Assembly (NCBI RefSeq): GCF_020687505.1
Contig: NZ_JAJEQT010000001.1
Direction: 5' to 3' (one strand)
From: Coprococcus_C hominis
GTDB taxonomy: Bacteria > Bacillota > Clostridia > Lachnospirales > Lachnospiraceae
DNA length: 64,000 bases
In this document: positions 42,377 through 51,082 of the stretch, piece by piece
How positions within the stretch are numbered: the stretch's first letter is position 1
How the letters are laid out: every line of letters begins with the position of its first letter
Made by a program: the position numbers and the translations under genes
The notes under the pieces: generated by a model
Database searches by the model: none
The model's input: the letters and a program-made list of their open reading frames with translations, nothing else
What the model was told of the DNA's origin: nothing

Positions 42377-44857
42377 TTACACATCTACATTCCTATACCT
42401 TCTCTGATAATAATCCATCGTCCGATACCTAATCACGTCCCTCATCTGATCCACGAACACCGGATTATCAATCACACCTTGCAGCTTCTCGCTAAGTGCC
42501 AGAGCACATCCATCACGTTTCACGAAGAATCCATTTCCGGATTCCTGCAAGAAATGTACTGGCATTTTCAGGATCTTATTTATATGCTCTTTATCTGAAA
42601 TCGCCATGTACTTCTCATAGGTCATATCCTTGTCCAAGTCCTTCCAATTTGTTCCGGTTGAGAAGAACTCTTTCCAACTTACAAGCAACTGTTGCTCCGT
42701 GACTTCCATTCGGATGTCTCCATGATTGTAAAATGCCATAAGCACCGGCATCTTATAGACTTTTGTCATGTTTGTTGTCTCAATCAGATGGATGAATTCA
42801 CGTCCATTTATGTCCTGCAAAAATGCCGATTCATCCTCCGAAAGCTCATCTAATTCCTTCTTATAATCCAGATACCGCTTGAATGGATTCTCCTTAGAAT
42901 GCTGCATCGCTAACTGATACACATCATCATCCATATATGTAAATAATTCCAGTCTGGACGGTGATTTATCAAGCAGATTCTTCACTCGATAATATTCACC
43001 ACGTATGCAATCCTTTACCCGCAGGGTACGTTTATCCATCTCCGCGAAAAGATCAATAAGTTCCAGATCAAAATCAATCATGCAATCATCTGGGTAATCT
43101 GTCCGATCCGCTGGATTGTATGTCTTTGTCTCTGAAAACGTCTTTCCTGTCAGTAAGAATCGTACACGTCCTGCTTTCTCATAATTCCCGATAAAATCAA
43201 GGACATTCAGATACTCTTTGCCCATGCTCTTTCGAAGTCCCCTGCCGAGCTGCTGCAGGAAAACAATTGGTGATTCCGTTGGGCGCAGGAACATTACCAT
43301 ATCGACAGCAGGTATATCCACACCCTCATTAAACATATCTACAGAGAAAATCACTCTGATTTCGCCCTGCATCAGTTTTTGGATTGCTATACTTCTATCC
43401 TCTGTGTACTCCCCATGTGCATCGCTATACACCGCCACCGAAGGAATGCCACGTCTACAGAATTCCTTTGCCATATCCTTTGCATGCTCCTTCGAACAGC
43501 AGAACCCTAATGCACGCTTTGATCCGTATTTACAATAATTTTTATATATCAATTCATACCGACGTTCATTTCCGATATATGTTTGATTCAATTCTCTGTC
43601 ATCATATTTTCCCCGCACCTGATGCAATTGCGAATAATCTGTCTTATCGAAGATTCCATAGTAATGAAACGGAACCAGCATCCCCTTATTAATCGCATCT
43701 TTGAGCGAAATCTCATATGGCACGTTATAGTCACAGATTTCATAGATGTTTCTGCCATCCATACGTTCTGGAGTCGCCGTCAATCCAAGCAGAAACTGTG
43801 GTTTGAAATATTCCACAATCCGCATATACTGATCATTTACTGCATGGTGGAATTCATCTATGACCACATAATCAAAATAATCCTTTGAAAAATACGTTTC
43901 ATTTAGATATTCGGATTTGCCTAAGGTTGCAACTGATGCAAATATCACGGATTTATCTGTGCATTTCTCGTCGCCATCGAAAAATCCATAATCATCTGAT
44001 TTTCTGACATTTTGGAATGAGTTCGCCGCCTGCCTCAGGATTTCTTCCTTGTGTGCCACAAATAAAACCCGTTTGTACTTTTCTGAATCAAATGCCGCAA
44101 GATAGGTCTTTCCTACACCGGTTGCCGCCGATATCAGTGCGCGTCTGGCGCCCTCTGCGCGCGTGTGTTCCAAGGTACATAGCGCTTCTATCTGAGCACC
44201 TCTTGGCTCAAATAATTCTTTAACTTTCTCATCTTCCGACTCCGCATCATACCGTTCCAAATCCTTTGATACTGCCGGCTTGTGCCAATTCTTTGAATAT
44301 TTACGCAGCTCTTCGTCATCAATTGCAATGGAATGATTCTGAAACAGATCTTCAAATGTCTCGTAAAACTTATCATAACTCTCCGGATCTGTTGTACTAC
44401 GGAAGCGATAGTTCCACTCAATACCAGAAGTGAGCGCACTTCTTGATATATTCGAAGAACCTATGTAAATTTCACTATATCCTTCGTAATGGAAAATATA
44501 AGATTTTGGATGAAACGAGCGATTTTTCTCGTTATAAAAACGTAGATCAATCTGATTGCCTAATTTGCGCTTAATCAGATAAAGTGCGGATGGCTGTGTA
44601 ATACCAAGATAATTCCCGGTTAAAATGCGTATCTTCGCCCCACGCTTCAATGCGTTCCCCAGATGTTTGATCAGCATATTAACTCCCGATTCCATTAGAA
44701 ATGATACTATAATATCAACGCTTTCCGCTTTTTGAAAACTTTTAAGCAACTGAAAATAGAGATGCATCCTTGCATCTCTATCACCAGTCATAGCATCTGT
44801 TATAAAATCATAGTCCACATTTGTATTTAATTCTTTCGCATGATTAAATTCAGCCAT
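42377..44857 (-). CDS. PLD-nuclease / SF2 helicase fusion (type III restriction-like, DUF3427-class relative)
   Basis: The 826-residue protein has an N-terminal phospholipase-D-type nuclease domain with one HKD motif: His116 and Lys118 in 'FHPKSYIFHYEGYSEIYIGSSN' (read in parts). An SF2 helicase core follows: Walker A 'SAATGVGKT' (about 243-251), 'DEFHH' (334-338), 'LTATPER' (359-365) and motif VI 'QLGRGLRKS'. The C-terminus ('FRDVIRYR'-like 'MRDVIRYRTMDYYQRRY') is of unknown type and lacks a full-length DUF3427. The start overlaps a methyltransferase gene by 31 bases. PLD-helicases of this kind occur in anti-phage and restriction contexts, so a defence role is a fair inference. Confidence 0.82.
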   Translation of the reverse strand: MAEFNHAKELNTNVDYDFITDAMTGDRDARMHLYFQLLKSFQKAESVDIIVSFLMESGVNMLIKHLGNALKRGAKIRILTGNYLGITQPSALYLIKRKLGNQIDLRFYNEKNRSFHPKSYIFHYEGYSEIYIGSSNISRSALTSGIEWNYRFRSTTDPESYDKFYETFEDLFQNHSIAIDDEELRKYSKNWHKPAVSKDLERYDAESEDEKVKELFEPRGAQIEALCTLEHTRAEGARRALISAATGVGKTYLAAFDSEKYKRVLFVAHKEEILRQAANSFQNVRKSDDYGFFDGDEKCTDKSVIFASVATLGKSEYLNETYFSKDYFDYVVIDEFHHAVNDQYMRIVEYFKPQFLLGLTATPERMDGRNIYEICDYNVPYEISLKDAINKGMLVPFHYYGIFDKTDYSQLHQVRGKYDDRELNQTYIGNERRYELIYKNYCKYGSKRALGFCCSKEHAKDMAKEFCRRGIPSVAVYSDAHGEYTEDRSIAIQKLMQGEIRVIFSVDMFNEGVDIPAVDMVMFLRPTESPIVFLQQLGRGLRKSMGKEYLNVLDFIGNYEKAGRVRFLLTGKTFSETKTYNPADRTDYPDDCMIDFDLELIDLFAEMDKRTLRVKDCIRGEYYRVKNLLDKSPSRLELFTYMDDDVYQLAMQHSKENPFKRYLDYKKELDELSEDESAFLQDINGREFIHLIETTNMTKVYKMPVLMAFYNHGDIRMEVTEQQLLVSWKEFFSTGTNWKDLDKDMTYEKYMAISDKEHINKILKMPVHFLQESGNGFFVKRDGCALALSEKLQGVIDNPVFVDQMRDVIRYRTMDYYQRRYRNVDV

Positions 44858-45420
44858 TTCTCTTCATTTCTCCCTTGTCTGACGTCCCCTGTAATCCAAA
44901 CTTCTTCTATCCGTATCTCTGTAATATCTGCAATGAAATCGCGGAATGTATCTTCCGTAAAGTCCGTGAAATACCGTCCATTTCGTTCCCCTTCGAAATT
45001 CCCGTACTTAAAGGAAGTATAGATAATACCCTGTTCTTTCAACGCGTCTGCCATCTTCATCAAGACAACTTTCAATTCCTGCTTCAGAAGATGCAGAATC
45101 GACGAACACGCCCATATACCATCGTACTTTTCTGTTTCCTTAAGCTCTTGGAACAACATCTGTTTTACAGGTATCCCAGCATAATCACTCGCAATCCTGC
45201 ATAACTCTTCGGAACCATCGATTGCCTCTACATGCATACCGTGTTCCAGAAAATATTTTGTATCTCTTCCAGATCCACAGCCAAAGTCTAGTACAAGGCT
45301 TCCTTTGTCCAGTAACTTCAGGAATCTGTCCTGCGTTTCATGGAAATCCACAGATACGGTTCCCAACGCGAAGCTTTGTGCATTTTGATTGTAATAATCA
45401 AGTGTTGTTGAGCTGTTCAT
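44827..45420 (-). CDS. Class I SAM-dependent methyltransferase linked to the PLD-helicase
   Basis: The 197-residue protein has a Rossmann methyltransferase fold: SAM motif I 'VLDFGCGSGRDTKYF', acidic motif 'VEAIDGSEEL', and 'YDGIWACSSILHL'. The N-terminus 'YYNQNAQSFALGTVSVD' resembles small methyltransferases annotated as TehB-like. No DNA-methylase (DPPY/NPPY) motif is visible, so DNA base modification is not implied; the substrate could be a small molecule or a protein. Its gene overlaps the helicase gene by 31 bases, indicating coupled expression. Confidence 0.82.
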   Translation of the reverse strand: MNSSTTLDYYNQNAQSFALGTVSVDFHETQDRFLKLLDKGSLVLDFGCGSGRDTKYFLEHGMHVEAIDGSEELCRIASDYAGIPVKQMLFQELKETEKYDGIWACSSILHLLKQELKVVLMKMADALKEQGIIYTSFKYGNFEGERNGRYFTDFTEDTFRDFIADITEIRIEEVWITGDVRQGRNEEKWLNLIMRKN

Positions 45421-45561
45421 TTACCTATATTTCTCTTCCTTTTTTACCGATACTTAATGTATTTATTATAGTTGATTTTCCTTGTAGTTGCAACGGTATT
45501 TCCCTTACCAGTTTTCTTCGTTTCTATAAATTTACAGAAAGAAACAAATTTTCTAATGTCC

Positions 45562-45591
45562 TTGACATACTTAAATCAAACCTGTTATATA
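45562..45591 (+). promoter_or_regulatory. Promoter of the 97-residue membrane protein
   Basis: TTGACA (45562-45567) and TATATA (45586-45591) are 18 bases apart, about 105 bases before the ATG at 45697. It is divergent from the methyltransferase gene. Confidence 0.6.
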
Positions 45592-45696
45592 TAATTCAAG
45601 GTTTGAATACACTCTCACAGTCGTCTTCAGCCAAATCATTACCATATTTACATGCTTTATCACACGCTCAAAATATTATTACAAGGGGGATTAATT

Positions 45697-45990
45697 ATGT
45701 TTTTAACAAATGCCGATTCATTACTCGACATCGGAGTTGTATCTCTGATAATCCGTATTTGCATTTTATTATTAGTTGCTATATTGGTAGGATATCTTTT
45801 CAATTATACACTGATTAAAGAGATCAAAAAATTGACCACAAAAGTTGACGAGTTGAGCTATCCTCTCAGTCAAATTGCCAATAACACAAACGCACAGATT
45901 TCAAAACAACCTCATTCGGAAAATACCCAGGTAAAAAATACTGTAAACTATGGAACGGAATCTAACTCAAACAACCCCAATAACAACTAA
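45697..45990 (+). CDS. Small single-span membrane protein, unknown
   Basis: Start at 45697 is supported by AAGGGGG seven bases upstream. The 97-residue product has a short N-terminus, one membrane segment (VVSLIIRICILLLVAILVGY), a short coiled-coil-like stretch ('KEIKKLTTKVDELSYPLSQI') and an Asn/Ser/Gln-rich tail. It is not recognised. It is the only plus-strand gene in this accessory stretch, with its own promoter, and is divergent from the methyltransferase-helicase pair. Topology suggests a small membrane regulator or spacer protein, but no function can be given. Confidence 0.7.
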   Translation: MFLTNADSLLDIGVVSLIIRICILLLVAILVGYLFNYTLIKEIKKLTTKVDELSYPLSQIANNTNAQISKQPHSENTQVKNTVNYGTESNSNNPNNN

Positions 45991-46105
45991 TTCATAATCA
46001 CGATTCTGCTTATTTGAAGTTTGATTGGAGGTAAAATATTTTTTATTATTTATAATATTCCGCCATCCAATCCAACTTCTCCTCTTAATCCAACCGTGCA
46101 AAATT

Positions 46106-46627
46106 TCATTGCATATATTTCACCTTATGAAATGCCCGCTTCCTTCCGCATATCCCGCATGTATAATTGCGGTAATACTTCGTGAATTCACACTGTTTTT
46201 TTCTTTTGATAATCTGTCCACAATTCTCGCATACGAAACAATATTTATAATCAAGTCTTTTAGAAGCGGTGTAATTTTCAACGCCCTTCTCCTCTCCGGA
46301 GGTGGTTCGCTTTATCTTATATCCATATTTCTTATTCATGATATTCGCATATATGAGCCACAATCCGGTATGTCCCTTACAGCCTTTGCAGGTATGTAGA
46401 ATCTCGTGGATCATAGTTTCCTTGCAGGCTTGTTCGGATATTCGTTCATCCTCGATCAGCCTGGCCGCAATCTGTATAATGCATGTTCCATCCGGATTTT
46501 TCGTGCACATTCCCCATCTCGTTTTTGCGCGACGGTTTATAACCCATGAGACAATATTTCCCGGCTCGATACCTGCGCCAAGAACTTCATCTATACACAC
46601 CTTCTGCAGCATCTCAAAATTCTTCAT
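46106..46627 (-). CDS. SprT-like zinc metalloprotease-fold protein
   Basis: Start at 46627 is chosen for its AAAGGA site seven bases upstream. The 173-residue protein has 'RRAKTRWGMC', the zinc motif HEILH (His74-His78), and a C-terminal zinc ribbon with Cys pairs in 'CFVCENCGQI' and 'YTCGICGRK'. SprT-family proteins resemble the protease core of Spartan, which degrades DNA-protein crosslinks; bacterial members are not well characterised. The gene stands alone on its strand, 26 bases downstream of the Ser-rich protein gene's region of influence is not seen. Confidence 0.85.
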   Translation of the reverse strand: MKNFEMLQKVCIDEVLGAGIEPGNIVSWVINRRAKTRWGMCTKNPDGTCIIQIAARLIEDERISEQACKETMIHEILHTCKGCKGHTGLWLIYANIMNKKYGYKIKRTTSGEEKGVENYTASKRLDYKYCFVCENCGQIIKRKKQCEFTKYYRNYTCGICGRKRAFHKVKYMQ

Positions 46628-46703
46628 ATATACATCCTTTATTTCGTCGTTACACCGTCTTTTACTCTTCCGTTTCAATATAAGAAATTCCTAGATATTT
46701 CCC

Positions 46704-47207
46704 TTACCAGTCCCCTTCGTTTCCATCCTCGATATCTTCCTCGATGGCATCATCCACACCGGTTGCATAATCATCATCCCGGTCGTACCGGTCCTGATCA
46801 TAATCGCCATCCATGTAGACATCATCGTAGCCGCTATCGTAAGAATCATGCGAATGACTGCTGTTATACTTGCTGTTCGAACTGCTTGGCTTGTAACTGC
46901 TAGACGATGAACCGGAATTCGAACTACTGCCCGAACTATTTGATGCGGAACCGCTGCTTGTCGTACTGCTTGTTGTAGAATGACTGTGCGAGCTGCTTGT
47001 TCCATATGCAGCTTTTCTGCGCTTTCCGGGTGTGTTGTGCTGATAGCAGTAACCGCCCTCCGTTGATACCGTGTTATCGCACCCTGCAAATGCACACTTC
47101 GGATCTTCTTTTTCGGTCAAAGATACGAAGAATCCGATTATTGCGAACACTATGATAACTCCAAGTATTGCATATCCTGCTGATTTCTGATTATTATTTC
47201 CGCTCAT
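46704..47207 (-). CDS. Membrane-anchored protein with Cys/His cluster and Ser- and Asp-rich low-complexity tail
   Basis: Start at 47207, with GGAGG eight bases upstream. The 167-residue protein has an N-terminal membrane segment (AGYAILGVIIVFAIIGFFV), then a compact 'KCAFAGCDNTVSTEGGYCYQH' (read in parts) C-x4-C-x9-C-x2-H cluster likely to bind zinc. A long Ser/Thr/Gly/Asn-rich linker and an Asp/Glu/Tyr-rich C-terminus follow. The zinc-cluster-with-low-complexity form is seen in various Firmicutes membrane proteins, usually of unknown function. It is adjacent to the SprT-like gene on the same strand. Confidence 0.75.
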   Translation of the reverse strand: MSGNNNQKSAGYAILGVIIVFAIIGFFVSLTEKEDPKCAFAGCDNTVSTEGGYCYQHNTPGKRRKAAYGTSSSHSHSTTSSTTSSGSASNSSGSSSNSGSSSSSYKPSSSNSKYNSSHSHDSYDSGYDDVYMDGDYDQDRYDRDDDYATGVDDAIEEDIEDGNEGDW

Positions 47208-47349
47208 AATGATAACCTCCGTGAATCTTACGACTCCATGCTTCTTATTTCCGTTTCTTTGTATCTCCATCCTACGCAAAGCAACTGTCATAAATAAGTA
47301 CTTGCATTATGAACATTCAAGTATTATCTTCTCTTTTTGTAACATAAAG

Positions 47350-47760
47350 TTATATCACAACTCCGTTGCAATGATCCACTTCATGCTGAATAATCTGTGC
47401 CACCCAGCCGGAATATTTCCCATGCTGCTTCTTGAAATGCTGGTCAAGGTAATCGACTTCTATCTCCTGATATCTCGTACATGGGCGTGTCCCGTCGAGC
47501 GACAGACATCCCTCTTCCACCTGATACGCGCCTGTTTTCTTCGTGATAACCGGATTCACCATCGCGAATTGGAACGGTCCGCTTGCCACGACGATGATAT
47601 TCTTCTTTACGCCGATCATATTGGCCGCCATGCCGACGCAATGATCCAGATTCGCCCGGAGTGTATCGAGCAAATCTGTTATAACCTGTTTATCTGCTTC
47701 CGTTGCATCCACCGATTTCTGTGCCAGGAACAGCGGATCCCGCATAATTTTCTTTACCAT
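47350..47760 (-). CDS. Peptide deformylase-like protein, short form with altered motif 1
   Basis: Start at 47760 (AAAGGA nine bases upstream). The 136-residue protein has the deformylase metal motifs 'EGCLSLDG' and 'IIQHEVDHCNG', so metal binding is likely. Motif 1, normally GxGLAAxQ, reads 'VGMAANMIG': the catalytic Gln position is Met. The protein also ends right after the HExxH region, without the usual C-terminal helix. It may be an atypical deformylase or a paralogue with a different job. A canonical def gene is not in the window. Confidence 0.75.
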   Translation of the reverse strand: MVKKIMRDPLFLAQKSVDATEADKQVITDLLDTLRANLDHCVGMAANMIGVKKNIIVVASGPFQFAMVNPVITKKTGAYQVEEGCLSLDGTRPCTRYQEIEVDYLDQHFKKQHGKYSGWVAQIIQHEVDHCNGVVI

Positions 47761-47814
47761 ATTTGATCCTTTCAACTCTATTACGCATACAAAATTATTA
47801 GTCCCATGTCTCTC

Positions 47815-48855
47815 TTACAAGTACATTTCCTGCAGTCGCTTAATCTCTGATTTCATCATATCTACCGTGCGCTCGGGAGCCACGATCTTCACTCCCGGGA
47901 TTGCCATGATCCAGCTAAGGAACAATTTGCTGACGGATACCCGTACCCGGACTGTGAAATGTTCTGCGTCGGTCTTCATGAGCGGAATATCGGTTCCGAA
48001 ACGGTCAATGATCACATTTGCGGCATGGTTCTCACACAGAAGCGTTACAGTTTCCAGATTGCCATCGAACATGCCGAAAAGCCTGTTCGTGTACTCCGAC
48101 ATCTGCATTTTCGAGAATTCCTCTTTTCCTTCCCGCTCCTCATAGACCACAGACACGTCTGCCATCTTATCGACGCGGAAATGTTTGATCTTGTATTCTC
48201 TATTGTCATATCCTACCAGATAGTATTTCTCGTCATCCCAGCACAGTGCCCACGGGCTGACACTATAGTAAGCCCCACCATGCTTCAATTCCATCTTCTT
48301 ATCTGCCGTCCATGTGAAATATTGGAATTTGATCTGGCTTTCCTCATTTAACGCCTCGTGAATCTTATCCACGCTGTAATAGATGCGTTCGTTCATCGTC
48401 TTCACGCGTCCATTTACATTGACCTGACGTGCCAGCTTCTTCGCCTCGTATTTGCTTGCGTAGCTCTCAAGCTTCGCGATCAGCTCGTCGGATTTCTTCT
48501 CTGTGATGAATCTAGAGGACTGCACCGCATCTACGAGAAGCTTCAGCTCGACAAGCTGGAATTGCCGGCTTGCAACCTTATAATGGTAGGTCTTGCCATA
48601 TTGCATGCCTATGATATCCAGACCAAACGTGCGCAGATTCTCGATGTCACTGTACAGGCTCTTCCGCTCTGCTGTGACATTGTATGCTTTCAGTTTCTCA
48701 ACGATTTCGTTCAGTGTCAGGTCATGATCTTCGTCTGTCTCTTCGAGCAGAATCTTCATCAGATACATGATTTTTAGTTTCTGGTTGAGTCTTGGTCCCC
48801 GGACAATCTTCTTTTTTTCCTGATTTTCTGTTTTCTGTTCTGATGTGTTATCCAT
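47815..48855 (-). CDS. WYL-domain transcriptional regulator
   Basis: The 346-residue protein has an N-terminal helix-turn-helix region (about 25-85, 'HDLTLNEIVEKLKAYNVTAERKSLY' in parts), a WYL domain (about 140-230, with 'YYSVSPWALCWDDEKYYLVGY' in parts) and a C-terminal WCX-type extension ending 'VAPERTVDMMKSEI'. WYL proteins sense nucleotide-like or nucleic-acid ligands and often regulate DNA repair or defence genes. AAGGGG precedes the start. It is divergent from the MATE gene; regulation of either that exporter or the nearby accessory region is possible. Confidence 0.88.
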   Translation of the reverse strand: MDNTSEQKTENQEKKKIVRGPRLNQKLKIMYLMKILLEETDEDHDLTLNEIVEKLKAYNVTAERKSLYSDIENLRTFGLDIIGMQYGKTYHYKVASRQFQLVELKLLVDAVQSSRFITEKKSDELIAKLESYASKYEAKKLARQVNVNGRVKTMNERIYYSVDKIHEALNEESQIKFQYFTWTADKKMELKHGGAYYSVSPWALCWDDEKYYLVGYDNREYKIKHFRVDKMADVSVVYEEREGKEEFSKMQMSEYTNRLFGMFDGNLETVTLLCENHAANVIIDRFGTDIPLMKTDAEHFTVRVRVSVSKLFLSWIMAIPGVKIVAPERTVDMMKSEIKRLQEMYL

Positions 48856-48993
48856 CGTGTTATCCCCTTCTTATAGTATAATCTATGACTCTTCCAAGCC
48901 GTTACCTGCATCAGCTTTGTGTTTATCTTATTTTACACTAAAATAGCAAAAAGTGATAGCTGGAAATTCAGATCAGCTTCTATCTCTCCCCAC

Positions 48994-49022
48994 TTGACAA
49001 ATATCCTCCCACCCGTTAGAAT
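48994..49022 (+). promoter_or_regulatory. Promoter of the MATE leader
   Basis: TTGACA (48994-48999) and TAGAAT (49017-49022) are 17 bases apart. The transcript would start near 49029, at the foot of the first aptamer hairpin. Confidence 0.75.
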
Positions 49023-49028
49023 ACAGAA

Positions 49029-49141
49029 AGTGTCCGGAATCATACCGGACACGCAATCACATACCAAAACCCTTTACGGGAGTGGATTTTTTAAGAGAAT
49101 TCTTTTTTCGCCACACAGTATATTTGCTGTGTGGTTTTTTT
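49029..49141 (+). ncRNA. Candidate guanidine-IV (mepA-motif) riboswitch with expression platform
   Basis: The leader starts with a perfect 8-bp hairpin GTGTCCGG / CCGGACAC (49030-49052, loop AATCATA). A single-stranded 'CACATACCAAAA' segment and a second small stem CCC-TTTAC-GGG inside CCA/TGG (about 49064-49085, containing ACGGGAG) follow, then an intrinsic terminator. The gene controlled is a MATE exporter. This is the setting known for mepA-motif RNAs, which bind guanidine and switch on MATE genes in Clostridia by preventing termination. Class assignment is from memory of the motif and context, not a covariance search. Confidence 0.55.
49111..49141 (+). terminator. Regulated terminator of the MATE leader
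   Basis: CCACACAG (49111-49118) pairs with CTGTGTGG (49127-49134), followed by a seven-base T-run. It lies upstream of the MATE start codon, so it must be bypassed for expression. Confidence 0.85.
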
Positions 49142-49235
49142 ATGCAAGACAATCCTTCTTGCCCTGCCCGGCAGACGGGTTTGCTCTGCCCGCAGGCAGG
49201 ATGATATACACAACAATTACGAAGGAGTGAAAAAT

Positions 49236-50561
49236 ATGAACCAGAATTTTATGAAAGAAAAACCGATTTTACCGTTGGTAATCTCGATGTCTCTGCCGAT
49301 GGTTATTTCCATGGCGATCAATTCCCTATACAACATCGTCGACAGCTATTTCGTGGCGAAGATCAGCGAGGATGCCATGACTGCAATCTCGCTTGTATAT
49401 CCGCTGCAGAATCTGATGACTGCGATTGCGGTTGGATTCGGTATCGCGATGAATGCAAGAATTGCATTTTGTCTTGGCGCGAAGGATCTGGAGAAAGCGG
49501 ACGAGGCAGCAGTCACAGGCATGTTCTTAAGTGTGATTCACGGAGTCATTCTGATGGTTGCCTGTATGGCCGGTATGCCGCATTTTCTGAGACTTTATAC
49601 GAAGGATGAAACGATCATCGAGATGGGACTTATCTACGCCAACCGCGTATTCGTGTTCTCGGTCATCATCATGCTTGGAATCTCGCTGGAGAAGATCTTC
49701 CAGTCGGTCGGCAGAATGAAGGTTTCCATGCTCAGTATGATGTGCGGTTTTATCTCCAATATCGTACTCGATCCGCTGATGATCTTCGGCATCGGACCAT
49801 TTCCGAAGATGGGGATGGCGGGAGCCGCTTACGCAACCGGAATCGGACAGACGATCACATTACTTGTCTATGTGCTATTCTGCATCTTCCGTCCGTTGCC
49901 GCTTTCCTTCAAGCGTAAGAACCTGTCGTTTAACAAGGCATTGCTTGGGAATCTGTACGCCGTCGGCATTCCGGCTTCCCTGAACATGGCGCTGCCGTCG
50001 CTCATGATCTCCTGTCTGAACGGTATCCTGACGGCATTTTCGGAGAAATACGTCCTCGTGCTTGGGGCTTATTATAAGCTGCAGACATTTATTTACCTGT
50101 CTGCAAACGGAATCATCCAGGGTATCCGCCCGATCATCAGCTTCAACTACGGTGCCGGCGAGAAGAAACGTGTCCGGCAGATCTTCCGGACTACACTCTG
50201 TCTGACCGCCGGTGTAATGGCGGTCGGTGTGCTGCTCTCCCTGCTCATACCGGGACAGATGATCGGACTTTTCACCGACAATGAGACGACGGTTGAGATC
50301 GGTGTCAAGGCACTCACGATCATATGCATCGGATTTATCATCTCGGCAGTTTCGGTCACCTGTTGCGGTGCGCTCGAAGCCCTGCAAAAGGGAATGGCGT
50401 CCCTGCTGATTTCGTTGTCGCGTTATGCCGTTGTCATGATACCTGCTGCCTTTGTTTTAAGCCGCGTCCTCGGTGCCAATGGAGTCTTCTGGGCATTCCC
50501 GGTCACAGAGACCATCTCCGCGGTTGCTGCATATGCGATTTACCGCCTAATAAAATTGTAA
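49236..50561 (+). CDS. MATE family multidrug / guanidinium efflux transporter (MepA-like)
   Basis: I start at 49236, where GAAGGAG lies nine bases upstream; a longer frame enters the leader RNA. The 441-residue protein has about twelve hydrophobic segments and MATE text: 'PLVISMSLPMVISMAINSLYNIVDSYFVA' in parts, 'GIAMNARIAFCLGAKD', 'MCGFISNIVLDPLMIF' and 'GIIQGIRPIISFNYGA'. MATE transporters use Na+ or H+ gradients to export cationic compounds. The leader RNA suggests guanidine or a related cation as inducer. Its 3' end overlaps the convergent Nudix gene by 15 bases. Confidence 0.93.
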   Translation: MNQNFMKEKPILPLVISMSLPMVISMAINSLYNIVDSYFVAKISEDAMTAISLVYPLQNLMTAIAVGFGIAMNARIAFCLGAKDLEKADEAAVTGMFLSVIHGVILMVACMAGMPHFLRLYTKDETIIEMGLIYANRVFVFSVIIMLGISLEKIFQSVGRMKVSMLSMMCGFISNIVLDPLMIFGIGPFPKMGMAGAAYATGIGQTITLLVYVLFCIFRPLPLSFKRKNLSFNKALLGNLYAVGIPASLNMALPSLMISCLNGILTAFSEKYVLVLGAYYKLQTFIYLSANGIIQGIRPIISFNYGAGEKKRVRQIFRTTLCLTAGVMAVGVLLSLLIPGQMIGLFTDNETTVEIGVKALTIICIGFIISAVSVTCCGALEALQKGMASLLISLSRYAVVMIPAAFVLSRVLGANGVFWAFPVTETISAVAAYAIYRLIKL

Positions 50562-51008
50562 CCGGTGTTCCACGAGTGTATCGCCCACATACACAAGCCG
50601 CAGTGTGAAAAACCTTGGATCGTCTGACAGGATCTGCTTCAGGAATATGGCGTCTCCGCTCCAGGTCGGAAGCTCCGGCACCTGTGTTTTATCCACCCAG
50701 ACCAGATCCCCCTCATTGCAGGTGATCAGCTCTCCGGTAAATCCGTCTGCCGTGAACAGGCACATCAGCTCTGGCTCACACTCGTTGCTGATAAATGTAA
50801 TCAGCCCGCGGAACCGGTACGACGTAAGTGTCAGCCCTGTCTCTTCCTTTACTTCACGAAGCAAACATTCTTCCGGTCCTTCGCCCTCTTCGGCATGTCC
50901 GCCGACACCGATCCATTTATCCTTATTGATATCTTTCTTTTTCTTCGTCCGATGCAGCATGAGGTATTTCCCATCCTGCTCGATATAACATAATGTTGTC
51001 ATTCGCAT
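50547..51008 (-). CDS. Nudix hydrolase, MutT/8-oxo-dGTPase-like
   Basis: Start at 51008 (MRMTTLCYIEQDGKYLMLH), where GGTGG lies seven bases upstream; an ATG at 51035 has no such site. The 153-residue protein has a complete Nudix box: 'GGHAEEGEGPEECLLREVKEETGL' (read in parts), with 'KWIGVGGHAEEGE' and REVKEETG. The sequence beginning is typical of MutT-like 8-oxo-dGTP diphosphatases, but substrate cannot be fixed. Its stop codon lies inside the end of the MATE gene on the other strand. Confidence 0.88.
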   Translation of the reverse strand: MRMTTLCYIEQDGKYLMLHRTKKKKDINKDKWIGVGGHAEEGEGPEECLLREVKEETGLTLTSYRFRGLITFISNECEPELMCLFTADGFTGELITCNEGDLVWVDKTQVPELPTWSGDAIFLKQILSDDPRFFTLRLVYVGDTLVEHRLQFY

Positions 51009-51082
51009 AGTGATTCCACCATTTCTTTCAGCCATATACAGTCTTTATATTTGTTCATCGGCAGTAATTCGGAATTTCCGAA

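Noticed and set aside
44827..45420. The methyltransferase as a DNA methylase of a restriction-modification system
   Set aside because: No DPPY/NPPY or cytosine-methylase Pro-Cys motif and no target recognition domain; the small size fits a small-molecule or protein methyltransferase.
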